Shown: one piece after another, positions 1 through 7,383 of the stretch | Numbering within the stretch: the first letter of the stretch is position 1 | How the letters are laid out: every line of letters starts with the position of its first letter | Assembly: GCA_021731085.1 (NCBI GenBank) | Contig: JAKFYB010000002.1 | Span: forward strand, 124,001 to 188,000 | DNA length: 64,000 nt | From: Dehalococcoidia bacterium | Lineage (GTDB): Bacteria; Chloroflexota; Dehalococcoidia; DSTF01; JACRBR01 | Reading direction: 5' to 3' | Position numbers and translations under genes: made by a program | Notes under the pieces: generated by a model | Told to the model about the DNA's origin: nothing | The model's database searches: none | The model's input: only the letters and a program-made list of their open reading frames with translations

Positions 1-48
1 CCCTACGGCTGATCCCGTGACGATCGCCGTCTTTCCACGTACATCCAT
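1..48 (-). CDS. Short-chain dehydrogenase/reductase, N-terminus only (gene runs off the window)
   Basis: Only the first 16 codons are present, reading leftwards from ATG at 48. They encode MDVRGKTAIVTGSAVG, the usual opening of a classical SDR: a short beta strand (TAIVTG) and the first half of the TGxxxGxG dinucleotide-binding loop. A GGAGG ribosome-binding site (plus-strand 53-57) lies 4 bases before the ATG and supports the start. Substrate and cofactor cannot be judged from 16 residues. It is divergent from the sugar operon that starts at 257. Confidence 0.7.
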   Translation of the reverse strand, partial: MDVRGKTAIVTGSAVG

Positions 49-238
49 CAATCCTCCAGACCGTGACGATGGCGCTCGGCATTGAATGGCCCGCGCGCGT
101 CCGGCCATGATGACAGCGCTCGCCGTGCGAGGCTAGTGCAAGCCCTCTATGGAGGGGCGGCAATTCCGCCGACCGTTGATCAAGGATGTGGGCCCGGCTT
201 GGCCGCAAGCTGTCCGGAACGGGCGTCAATTTTGATGC

Positions 239-247
239 TGGTAGAAT
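239..247 (+). promoter_or_regulatory. Extended -10 element before rmlA
   Basis: TGG followed by TAGAAT (242-247) fits an extended -10 box. I see no good -35 at 16-18 bases. The hexamer ends only 9 bases before the rmlA ATG at 257, and no Shine-Dalgarno sequence lies between, so the transcript is probably leaderless or nearly so. Inference from spacing only. Confidence 0.4.
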
Positions 248-256
248 GGCGGAATC

Positions 257-1339
257 ATGAAGGAACCGATGAAGGGCCTCGTCATCAGCGGCGGCAAGGG
301 CAGCCGTCTGCGGCCGTTCACATACACCGGCGCCAAGCAGATGGTGCCAATCGCCAACAAACCCATCCTGTTTTACGCGATCGAGCACCTGATCGCGGCG
401 GGGATCACGGACATCACGATCATCATCTCGCCGGAGACGGGCGACCAAATTCAATCGCAGACGGGCACCGGGGAGCGATTCGGCGCGAATATCGACTACA
501 TCGTGCAAGAGCAGCCGGGAGGCATCGCGCAGGCGATCGGTATCGCGGCTGATCACCTGGAAGGGCATCCGTTTGTCGCCTTCCTCGGCGACAACTTTCT
601 CACGCAAGGCATCGTGCCGCAGGTACACGCGTTCGCCGCGGGTGGCGACGAGGCGAGCATCATGCTCAAGCGGGTACCCGATGCGCGCCAGTTCGGTGTC
701 GCCGAGTTTGATGGCGAGCGGCTTGTTCGCGTGGTCGAAAAACCGGAGAGCCCGCCGAGCGATCTCGCCGTCATCGGCATCTATATGTTCACATCGCGCG
801 TGTTCGACGCGATCGGCAGCATCAAACCATCGGCACGGGGCGAGCTTGAGATCACCGACACGATTCAGTGGCTGCTCGACCAGGGCGACCGCGTGCGGGC
901 CGACGTCGTCGATGGCGAATGGATCGATACAGGGCGGCACGCCGACCTCCTGACGGCCAATCGCATCGTGCTGGAAACCGCCCCTGACGACCGCGGCGGA
1001 GGCAACGTCGACGAACAGAGCCGCCTCCACGGGCGCGTCATCCTGCAAGAGGGATGCAAGGTCGTGAACAGCGTGATCAGCGGCCCGGCGATAATCGGCG
1101 AACGCACGGTGATCGAGAATTCGTACGTGGGGCCTTTCACAAGCATCGATCACGACTGCCACATCGAAGGAAGCGAAATCAGCGGGTCGGTCGTACTCGA
1201 GAACACGCGCATTCAGCACATCCAGCACCGGATTGAGGACTCGCTGATCGGCCGCGATGTCGAACTGGTCGGCGACGACCGGAAACCGCGTGGCTACCAG
1301 CTCATTCTCGGCGACTTCAGCCGCGTTCGGGTTCCCTAA
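257..1339 (+). CDS. rmlA: Glucose-1-phosphate thymidylyltransferase, long form
   Basis: Cytoplasmic enzyme that joins glucose-1-phosphate and dTTP to give dTDP-glucose, the first step towards dTDP-rhamnose and related deoxysugars. The 360-residue protein opens with the nucleotidyltransferase signature GGKGSRLRPFTYTGAKQMVP (about residues 13-32). The C-terminal third has left-handed beta-helix style hexads (for example VVNSVISGPAIIGERTVIENS, about 268-288). This matches the roughly 355-residue long RmlA family rather than the 290-residue short form. The second Met (residue 5) is an alternative start. The stop overlaps the rmlB start by one base (TAATG), so the two are translationally coupled. 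First gene of rmlA-rmlB-rmlD-glycosyltransferase. Confidence 0.92.
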   Translation: MKEPMKGLVISGGKGSRLRPFTYTGAKQMVPIANKPILFYAIEHLIAAGITDITIIISPETGDQIQSQTGTGERFGANIDYIVQEQPGGIAQAIGIAADHLEGHPFVAFLGDNFLTQGIVPQVHAFAAGGDEASIMLKRVPDARQFGVAEFDGERLVRVVEKPESPPSDLAVIGIYMFTSRVFDAIGSIKPSARGELEITDTIQWLLDQGDRVRADVVDGEWIDTGRHADLLTANRIVLETAPDDRGGGNVDEQSRLHGRVILQEGCKVVNSVISGPAIIGERTVIENSYVGPFTSIDHDCHIEGSEISGSVVLENTRIQHIQHRIEDSLIGRDVELVGDDRKPRGYQLILGDFSRVRVP

Positions 1340-2370
1340 TGCGAAGACTCTTCGTCGCAGGCGGCGCGGGCTTCATCGGCAGCAATTTCATCCGCTACGT
1401 GATGCGCGAACGTCCTGACGTGGCTGTTGTGAACTTCGATGCGCTGACGTACGCAGGCAATCCGGCGAACCTCGCTGACGTGTCCGACGAGGCGCGCTAT
1501 TCCTTCGTGCACGGAAACGTTGCCGACGCTCCAGCGGTGGCAGCGGCGATGGAGGGCTGCGACGCCGTCGTGAACTTCGCCGCTGAGTCGCACGTCGACC
1601 GGTCGATCGAGGATGCCTCCGACTTCATGGAGACGAACGCGCGCGGCGCGTACAACGTGCTGGCCGCCGCTCGCGATCTCGGCGTCGAATTTGTACTGCA
1701 CATTTCGACGGACGAGGTATACGGGCCCGCGACCAAGGACAATCCTCGGCACGAGAACGACGCGTTCAAGCCGCGCAGCCCCTACGCCGTGAGCAAGGCC
1801 GCGGGCGACATGATGTGCCACGCGTTCGCGGAGACGTATGGACTGCAGGTCGTCGTGGCACGACCGGCGAACAACGTAGGCCCGTACCAGTACCCGGAGA
1901 AGGCGATCCCACTATTCGTGACGAACGCGATCGAGAACGAGCCGTTGCCGGTATACGGCGAGGGCCTGCAGCTACGTGACCGGCTGTACGTCGAGGACAA
2001 CTGCCGTGCGTTGTTGTTGCTGCTCGAACGTGGCGACAAGGGCGAGGCATACAACATCCAGGCGGACAACCATCGTCCAAACATCGATGTCGCGCGGACG
2101 GTGCTTGACTTGCTCGACAAGCCGTACACTTTGATCCAGTTCGTCGAAGACCGCGCGGGGCACGATCCGTGTTACTGGATGGATTCGTCGAAATTGCGAG
2201 CGCTTGGGTGGGAGCCGCAGTTCGATTTCGACGCCGCGATGCAGGAGACCGTGCGCTGGTACGTCGAGCACAAGGACTGGTGGCGACAGATCAAGTCGGG
2301 TGATTTTCGCGCGTACTACGAGCGTCAGTATGGCGATCGTCTGGCGGCGAGCCGTCCGTACGCGTCGTAG
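1339..2370 (+). CDS. rmlB: dTDP-glucose 4,6-dehydratase
   Basis: Converts dTDP-glucose to dTDP-4-keto-6-deoxyglucose using tightly bound NAD. The 343-residue extended-SDR protein has GGAGFIGSNF at residues 7-16 for NAD binding, the STDEVYG segment carrying the catalytic Thr/Asp/Glu, and the YAVSK catalytic Tyr-Lys pair near residue 150. Length is normal for RmlB. It shares one base with the rmlA stop. Some long-form RmlA/RmlB pairs serve deoxysugars other than rhamnose, so the end product is not certain. Confidence 0.93.
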   Translation: MRRLFVAGGAGFIGSNFIRYVMRERPDVAVVNFDALTYAGNPANLADVSDEARYSFVHGNVADAPAVAAAMEGCDAVVNFAAESHVDRSIEDASDFMETNARGAYNVLAAARDLGVEFVLHISTDEVYGPATKDNPRHENDAFKPRSPYAVSKAAGDMMCHAFAETYGLQVVVARPANNVGPYQYPEKAIPLFVTNAIENEPLPVYGEGLQLRDRLYVEDNCRALLLLLERGDKGEAYNIQADNHRPNIDVARTVLDLLDKPYTLIQFVEDRAGHDPCYWMDSSKLRALGWEPQFDFDAAMQETVRWYVEHKDWWRQIKSGDFRAYYERQYGDRLAASRPYAS

Positions 2371-2426
2371 TTTTAAGCGCGCGTCGTTTCCCACGGCCCG
2401 ACACATAGGTCGGCCCTCCAGGGCGA

Positions 2427-2432
2427 TACACT
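2427..2432 (+). promoter_or_regulatory. Possible -10 box giving a leaderless rmlD transcript
   Basis: TACACT lies 6 bases before the rmlD ATG at 2439. There is no Shine-Dalgarno sequence and rmlB ends 68 bases upstream. The same TAnnnT-N6-ATG geometry occurs before 30965 and 49839. No convincing -35 box. Confidence 0.3.
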
Positions 2433-2438
2433 TCCTTC

Positions 2439-3296
2439 ATGAAGATCATCATCACAGGCGCGGGCGGACAGCTTGGCCGCAGCCTATTGCGCGCGCTGGC
2501 GTCGCATGAGACGATTGCGCTTGGCCACGCTGATCTGGATGTGACCAGCCTCGGCGCCTGCATTGATGCTTTTGAGTTCCACAAACCCGATGCCGTGATT
2601 CACTGCGCGGCGATGACCGATACGGCGCGGTGCGAGAAAGCGCCGGCGCGGGCGCGCGAGGTCAACGGCATTGGCACGGAGCATGTCGCGCAAGCGTCGG
2701 CCCGATCGGGGGCGCGGTTGGTGGCGATAAGCACGAACGAGGTGTTCGGCGGTGACCAGACGACGCCGTATGGAGAGGCTGACCGGCCACACCCACTGAA
2801 CGTCTACGCTGTCTCGAAGCTGGATGGCGAATTGCTGGCTTCGGCAAGGCATCCCGACACGATCATCGTCCGCGCTTCCTGGTTGTACGGCGACGGCTAC
2901 GTGAACTTCAACGAGAAGGTTCTCGCGGCCGTGGCCGAGGGACGGCCCCTGTCGTTTGTGACCGACGAGATCGCGACACCAACGTCCACGGATGAACTCG
3001 CCACCGGGATCCGCGACCTTCTTGAACGCGACGCGGCGCCAGGTGTGTATCACCTTTCAAACGAGGGTGAGGCATCGCGCTACGACTGGGCGCGAGAGAT
3101 CCTGCGGCTTGCAGGAAGGACCGACATTGCTGTCGCGGCAGTGACATCGGACGAGCTCCGCGCGAACGGCTACAGCGGACCAGTGAAGCCGACGTACTCG
3201 GCGTTGGGCAATACGCGGGCGGCGGCCCTGGGCATCAAGCTGCGGCCGTGGCGGGATGCGCTGGCGGCGTACTTCGCAGCGCGCGTGAGCGCATGA
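2439..3296 (+). CDS. rmlD: dTDP-4-dehydrorhamnose reductase (NAD-dependent sugar epimerase/reductase family)
   Basis: Predicted to reduce a dTDP-4-keto-6-deoxyhexose, the last step of dTDP-rhamnose synthesis. The 285-residue protein has GAGGQLGRSLL (residues 6-16) for NAD(P)H, the STNEVFGG segment and the YAVSKLDGE catalytic Tyr-Lys motif, all typical of RmlD. It ends on the next gene in an ATGA overlap (3293-3296). The 3,5-epimerase RmlC, which normally acts between RmlB and RmlD, is not here or elsewhere in the window. Either it is encoded elsewhere or the product is a different 6-deoxysugar. Confidence 0.87.
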   Translation: MKIIITGAGGQLGRSLLRALASHETIALGHADLDVTSLGACIDAFEFHKPDAVIHCAAMTDTARCEKAPARAREVNGIGTEHVAQASARSGARLVAISTNEVFGGDQTTPYGEADRPHPLNVYAVSKLDGELLASARHPDTIIVRASWLYGDGYVNFNEKVLAAVAEGRPLSFVTDEIATPTSTDELATGIRDLLERDAAPGVYHLSNEGEASRYDWAREILRLAGRTDIAVAAVTSDELRANGYSGPVKPTYSALGNTRAAALGIKLRPWRDALAAYFAARVSA

Positions 3297-4228
3297 CGTC
3301 CGAAGAACCGTCCGTCGCGATTATCGTCGTGAACTACAACAGCGCCTGGTTCATCGACGAGTGGTGCGCTTCGCTGCGCGCGATCGACTACGTGAACTGG
3401 CGGCTGGTCATCGTTGATGCGCACTCGAATGACGACTCGCTGGCACGCATCGAGGCAGCGTTTCCTGAGGCGACGTACCTCCGCTGCGGCGACAACGTGG
3501 GCTTTGCGATGGGAGTGAACATCGGCGTGCGGGATGCGGAACAGCGTGGCGATGACTTCGTGTTGTTTCTGAATCCAGACACGGTCGTTGAGGCGAACTT
3601 TCTCACGCGGCTGGTGGAAGTGACGGATGAGCGGACGATGGTCGTGCCGAAGATCCTGCATCTCGACAATGCTCGATCGGACGTGAAACTGATCTCGACG
3701 CACGCGGGTGGTTTCGACTGGCGGCTCGGCCTGTTTCGCGACACCTTTCACGGCCAACCGGAAGGGCCTGCGACGAACGTGCGGCGCGACGGCTTGGAGA
3801 CGGCCTCGTTTGCATGTGCGCTCGTGCCGACGGCCGCGTTTCAGGCTGCGGGAATGCTCGACGAAGCGTTCTTCATGTACTACGAAGAGACCGACTGGTT
3901 GCGGCGCGCGATCGCGAAGGGCTACCGGATCCGCTACGAGCCGTCGTCGCTCATACACCATCGAGAGTCCGGGGCGAGTGGCGGTGGCTGGATGACGCCC
4001 TTCAAGCTCTACTACGCAACACGAAATCGGCTGTATCTCGTGCGCAAGAACTCGCGATCGCGGCGCGACTTCGCGTACTTCACGGCGTACTTCTGGGCGA
4101 CGCGTGCTGGCACGACGGCAAAACTTGTGCGTGCAAAGAAGTGGCGCATGTTGCGGGCGATGTGGCGCGGAGTGCGCGACTACTATCGCGGCAGGATGGG
4201 CCGGACGTACCAGGTGCAGGATCTCTAA
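3293..4228 (+). CDS. Glycosyltransferase family 2, probably a deoxysugar (rhamnosyl) transferase
   Basis: GT-A fold transferase of 311 residues, expected to move the dTDP-activated sugar made by the upstream genes onto a polysaccharide or glycan at the inner face of the membrane. It starts with the GT2 beta strand VAIIVVNYNSAWF, has the metal-binding LNPDT motif (a DxD equivalent) near residue 90, and a FMYYEETDW acceptor-side segment seen in many rhamnosyltransferases. I chose ATG 3293, which overlaps the rmlD stop (ATGA), over an in-frame start at 3248 lying inside rmlD. No transmembrane segment. The acceptor is unknown. Confidence 0.82.
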   Translation: MTSEEPSVAIIVVNYNSAWFIDEWCASLRAIDYVNWRLVIVDAHSNDDSLARIEAAFPEATYLRCGDNVGFAMGVNIGVRDAEQRGDDFVLFLNPDTVVEANFLTRLVEVTDERTMVVPKILHLDNARSDVKLISTHAGGFDWRLGLFRDTFHGQPEGPATNVRRDGLETASFACALVPTAAFQAAGMLDEAFFMYYEETDWLRRAIAKGYRIRYEPSSLIHHRESGASGGGWMTPFKLYYATRNRLYLVRKNSRSRRDFAYFTAYFWATRAGTTAKLVRAKKWRMLRAMWRGVRDYYRGRMGRTYQVQDL

Positions 4229-5715
4229 CGCGTGGCGGCGCCATTCGTCGGGAACGTGAATGTGAACGTTACGCCGCCGGCCGCCTCGTTGGCCGCTTGA
4301 ATCCGGCCGTGATTGAGTTCGACCAGTTCGCGCGCAATTGAGAGACCGAGACCGCTGCCGGAGGCCGTTCTGCGTGCACGATCGCCGCGAAAGAAGCGGT
4401 CGAAGATGCGAGGCAGGTCGTCCTCGTCGATCCTCGAACCCGAGTTGGTAACCGCGCAGAACAACCGGGCGGTGTCCGCGGCAGCAACGACGGTGATGTC
4501 GCCGTTCTTTGGCGCGAATTTCACGGCGTTCTCGAGGACGTTCGTGATGGCGCGCTCGAGCTTGTCAGGATCGGCGTCTTGCAGTACCAAGTCCGGCTGG
4601 ATGTCCAGGCCGACCTCCACATCCTTGGCATGCGCGACGGGCTCAATGCGGCGGACGCAGCGGGCGACAAGCTCGTCGAAGTCGACGTTCTCGCGACGCG
4701 TTATGAGCTGACCCGCATCGATTTCGCCGAGATAGAGGAGGTCTTCAAGCAGTGCGTTGACGTGCTGCGCTTCTTCGCCCAGTACCTGCCCGATGTGCTG
4801 CACGTCGTCCGGTTCCGCCGTGCCGTCGGTTAGGGCGTGGGCATAGCCGGTGATCGACGTCATCGGTGTTTTCAGGTCGTGCGAGACGTTGGCCAGCAGG
4901 GCGCGCATCTGGTGATCGCGCTGGCCGACGCGCTCGGCCATCACCGTGAAGGCGCGAGCGAGGCGGCCGACCTCATCATCGCGGCCAACTTCGACGCGTT
5001 GACCAAAGTCGCCCTGCGCCATTGCTTCGGAGGCGGCGGTGAGGCGACGGACGGGGGTCGACACTTGGCCGGCGAGGAGGATGGCGGGAATCAAGGAGAG
5101 GGGTATCGCGATGAGACCGGCGAGGACGAGTGATGGCAGCACGCCGCGCCAGGCGTCGGCGATCGTGTCGGATTCGACCGCTATGATGATGCGGAACGGC
5201 ACAACGTCGTCGCCGGCAACACCGAATGCATCGAAGTCGGTTCCTGACGACGCTGAGACGAAGGTCAGATCCTGTTCGGGAAAGTCGGCGCTGGGCTGCC
5301 AGGCGACGAAGCCGCGGTTGTAGTCGTTAAGTGACGACTTGGGAATGCGCAAGATGACACCGCCCAATCGTTCCCCCGTGTCGTAGAGCACGACGTCCTG
5401 ACCGGTGACGATGAGGATACGTGCGTCCTTCGCATTCGCGATCTCTTGTAGCGCTTCGGAGAGCTGCTGCGGCCGAGGCGCACCGTTGGACTCCGCGGCA
5501 GGGTCTCTGTCGTTCGCGACCAGCGCAATGAGCGCTTGCTGATAGATAAGGGGCGATGAGGCGGCGATGCGGTCGAGCGCGCGCTGCTCGCGGTCGGCCC
5601 GGTCGCGTGCGACGAATACCGCGCCAGCGAGGCCGAGGGCAATGACGATGATGCCCATCATGGCGAGAACGAGCTTCGTCTGGAAACTGAAGAGGAACGA
5701 GCGCAGGCGTGCCAT
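4225..5715 (-). CDS. Two-component sensor histidine kinase (HAMP-HisKA-HATPase)
   Basis: Membrane sensor of 496 residues paired with the regulator just upstream. Order: short cytoplasmic N-terminus, TM1 (about 13-37), extracytoplasmic sensor region (about 40-180), TM2 (about 193-216), HAMP (about 217-268), and a dimerisation helix with the phospho-accepting His in NVSHDLKTP (His279). An ATPase domain follows with the N box (NVLENAVKFAP) and the G boxes (RIFDRFFRGDRA, GSGLGLSIA). Everything needed for autophosphorylation is present. The sensor region has no motif I recognise, so the signal is unknown. The start overlaps the regulator's stop (TGATG). The 3' end overlaps the convergent glycosyltransferase by 4 bp. 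Confidence 0.93.
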   Translation of the reverse strand: MARLRSFLFSFQTKLVLAMMGIIVIALGLAGAVFVARDRADREQRALDRIAASSPLIYQQALIALVANDRDPAAESNGAPRPQQLSEALQEIANAKDARILIVTGQDVVLYDTGERLGGVILRIPKSSLNDYNRGFVAWQPSADFPEQDLTFVSASSGTDFDAFGVAGDDVVPFRIIIAVESDTIADAWRGVLPSLVLAGLIAIPLSLIPAILLAGQVSTPVRRLTAASEAMAQGDFGQRVEVGRDDEVGRLARAFTVMAERVGQRDHQMRALLANVSHDLKTPMTSITGYAHALTDGTAEPDDVQHIGQVLGEEAQHVNALLEDLLYLGEIDAGQLITRRENVDFDELVARCVRRIEPVAHAKDVEVGLDIQPDLVLQDADPDKLERAITNVLENAVKFAPKNGDITVVAAADTARLFCAVTNSGSRIDEDDLPRIFDRFFRGDRARRTASGSGLGLSIARELVELNHGRIQAANEAAGGVTFTFTFPTNGAATR

Positions 5716-6413
5716 CACGCTGGAACGGCCTCGACGAGGCGGTACCCGCTGCCCCAGACCGTCTCGATCCGGAGCCCGGAGCCTTCGAGCTTACTGCGCA
5801 GGCGCACGATGTGAACATCCACAGTGCGCATGCCGTAGAAGGACGTGCCCCAGACGAGGTCCAGGAGCTTCTCGCGGTCGAGGGTGACATTGAGGAAGCG
5901 GCCAAACGTGGCGAGGAGGTCAAACTCCTTCGGAGTGAGTGTGATGACTTCGCCGCGCACGGTGGCTCGGCGGTTGGGTATGTCCATCCAGAGTTCACCT
6001 GCAGCGATCGTTTCGCTCTGAGGCTCGGCCGTGGTGCGGCTGCGGCGGAGGACGGACTGGACGCGAGCGACGAGCTCGGCCGGGTTAAACGGCTTTGTGA
6101 CGTAGTCATCCGCGCCATATTGCAGGCCGGCGACCTTGTCGACGTCGGACGTGCGGGCGGTGAGGAAGATCACGGGCAATTCACTGCGCTTGCGCAGGTG
6201 GCGAACGATCTGTAGTCCGTCGGGGCCCGGCATCATGATGTCGAGGATGGCGAGATCGAACGCCTCGTCGCGGAGCAGGCGTTCGGCGGCGTCACCATCG
6301 TGTGCGGTCGTCACGTCGTAGCCGGCTTTCCGTAGGTACATGCGGACGAGCTCCGCGATGTTCTTGTCGTCGTCTGCAACCAGAATGCGGGCGAGCCCGT
6401 CGCTGGTGTTCAT
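5715..6413 (-). CDS. OmpR/PhoB-family response regulator
   Basis: DNA-binding regulator of 232 residues, phosphorylated by the kinase encoded immediately downstream. The receiver domain (about 9-122) has the acidic pocket ADDD (13-16), the phospho-acceptor Asp58 in LAILDIMMPG, the conserved Thr in FLTAR and the Lys in YVTKPFN. The C-terminal winged helix (about 135-228) has the usual LTPKEFDLLATF and VWGTSFYGMRTVDVHI segments. A GGAG lies about 11 bases before the ATG, which is long but usable. First gene of a two-gene operon. The target genes cannot be read from sequence. Confidence 0.94.
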   Translation of the reverse strand: MNTSDGLARILVADDDKNIAELVRMYLRKAGYDVTTAHDGDAAERLLRDEAFDLAILDIMMPGPDGLQIVRHLRKRSELPVIFLTARTSDVDKVAGLQYGADDYVTKPFNPAELVARVQSVLRRSRTTAEPQSETIAAGELWMDIPNRRATVRGEVITLTPKEFDLLATFGRFLNVTLDREKLLDLVWGTSFYGMRTVDVHIVRLRSKLEGSGLRIETVWGSGYRLVEAVPA

Positions 6414-6642
6414 AATTGTTACGTCTCCAGTCGGAAATAATCGGCAGGCGACGGTCTGGCGCGTTCGCGCCCGAGTGTCGCACTGCCTCTGACATCCTAG
6501 CGTCAGCTTCGATCCGCATGTGTTGCGGACTCGTTAATCTCGGCCTCGCGAACGACGCCGGAAATTTCTTTCCGGAATTCCTGTTTGGCCCTACAGATTT
6601 TGCGGTGGAAGACGATTGATGTCAGTGAGACAACTGAACAAG

Positions 6643-6757
6643 CTCCGACAAAGGCAAACCCGTCGAAAGGCGGCGACGCAAAGCTACGGGCCTAAGTCCC
6701 TCACCGAGCTGAGGGGGATGGCCGCCGAGCTACCGAAGGCTCCTGAGTGGGTCGGAG
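6643..6757 (+). ncRNA. Cyclic-di-GMP class I riboswitch aptamer (GEMM-I)
   Basis: The segment carries the recognisable GEMM-I core: AAAGGCAAACC (6650-6660), a GAAA tetraloop (6664-6667), GACGCAAAGC (6675-6684), the tetraloop-receptor strands CCTAAG (6691-6696) and GGATGGCC (6716-6723), and GAGCTACC (6727-6734). A 7-bp closing helix P1 pairs CTCCGAC (6643-6649) with GTCGGAG (6751-6757). In this family the RNA folds around one c-di-GMP and controls expression in cis. A terminator follows at once, so control by premature termination is expected. No two-domain or tandem copy is visible. Confidence 0.88.
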
Positions 6758-6758
6758 T

Positions 6759-6795
6759 CTGTAGCCCTCGACCGGCTATAGATCGAGGGTTTTTT
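6759..6795 (+). terminator. Intrinsic terminator of the c-di-GMP riboswitch, with an overlapping alternative hairpin
   Basis: CCCTCGA (6765-6771) pairs with TCGAGGG (6783-6789) and is followed by six T (6790-6795), a standard intrinsic terminator. Overlapping it, CTGTAGCC (6759-6766) can pair with GGCTATAG (6774-6781, one G-U pair). The two helices share bases 6765-6766 and the second sits in the loop of the first, so they may compete. P1 of the aptamer ends two bases upstream, so ligand binding could tip the balance. The direction of the switch is not evident. Confidence 0.85.
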
Positions 6796-7298
6796 GATGC
6801 CCTCCGGCCCCATCGTTAAGACGGAGTCCGGCTGTGGTAAAAGTAGACACGCTTTCCCAGCGCTCACGCCCACAGTGGGCGGGCGCGGCCGAACACATCG
6901 TCCGTCTGATTCACCCAGGTTCCACCAGCGCAGAAGGCCGGGGTCACACTACCCCAACCCCTGACCCTGACCCCCGTGGTCCCGGCCTGAGCACCCCGTG
7001 TGCGCTTCGCTTGTGCAACAGTGCGCCGTCCGTTCCTGAAGACGCGGTCTACCCAGACCGCGAGGACGGTGCCACCGGATCGAGCCGGGGCCTGCAACCC
7101 ACGCGTTAGCTGGTTCACCAGTCAGCTTCGCAATGCCCGTCTTCCTGGACGGGCCCCCGGCTCGATCCGGTCCCACTCATCTGCTGAAACCATCGGCAGT
7201 CAAACCCAAGGCCTGTTGCCACTGCTTGACAGGCCTCGCCTCACATCGAGATACCGTTTCAATACGCGGAAGCTGCTCGGGCCGCAGTCGCGCGACTC
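6796..7298 (+). other. 500-base region without a convincing gene, unusually rich in inverted repeats; candidate structured RNA
   Basis: No reading frame here resembles a protein. Helices that can form: 6867-6872/6876-6881; 6936-6942/6981-6987; a two-part hairpin 7023-7031/7064-7072 capped by 7044-7050/7055-7061; a perfect 17-bp stem 7074-7090/7155-7171 enclosing hairpins 7108-7112/7123-7127 and 7135-7141/7148-7154; and 7209-7216/7229-7236. The 7023-7072 hairpin abuts the 17-bp stem, and the 7135-7154 hairpin abuts its inner end, as in a stacked multi-branch RNA. It does not match RNase P, tmRNA, SRP or 6S RNA as I know them. It could be the leader of the downstream gene, a separate RNA, or DNA-level structure. 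Confidence 0.5.
7074..7171 (+). repeat. 17-bp perfect inverted repeat with a branched 64-base interior
   Basis: Arms 7074-7090 and 7155-7171 are exact reverse complements (ACCGGATCGAGCCGGGG and its complement). The interior holds two more hairpins, at 7108-7127 and 7135-7154. No T-run follows the right arm, so it is not a simple intrinsic terminator. Confidence 0.8.
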
Positions 7299-7326
7299 TT
7301 GACAGGACTTGGGCGAGGCGTATAGT
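7299..7326 (+). promoter_or_regulatory. Near-consensus sigma-70-type promoter of the repeat-protein gene
   Basis: A perfect -35 box TTGACA (7299-7304) and a -10 box TATAGT (7321-7326) are separated by 16 bp. Transcription would start near 7333, giving a leader of about 50 bases. It lies after the riboswitch and the structured region, so the gene below can be transcribed without passing through the riboswitch. Confidence 0.8.
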
Positions 7327-7383
7327 AGCCGCAGAGTCCCGCACGCAACATCTGTAAGTCACTGTTCAGCCCGGAGGTTCCTC

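Noticed and set aside
6616-6819. 67-codon open frame starting MMSVRQLNKLRQRQTR on the plus strand
   Set aside because: It runs straight through the c-di-GMP riboswitch core and terminator, which explain the sequence better. The residue composition reflects the RNA.
7074-7171. 17-bp inverted repeat as an intrinsic terminator or insertion-sequence ends
   Set aside because: No T-run follows, the spacing is under 100 bases, there is no transposase frame inside, and no target duplication is visible.
6796-7298. RNase P RNA, tmRNA, SRP RNA or 6S RNA on either strand
   Set aside because: I looked for the RNase P P4 strands (GAGGAAAGTCC, ACAGAA), a tmRNA tag and T-loop, and the SRP apical GGAAG/AGCA motif. 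None is present.
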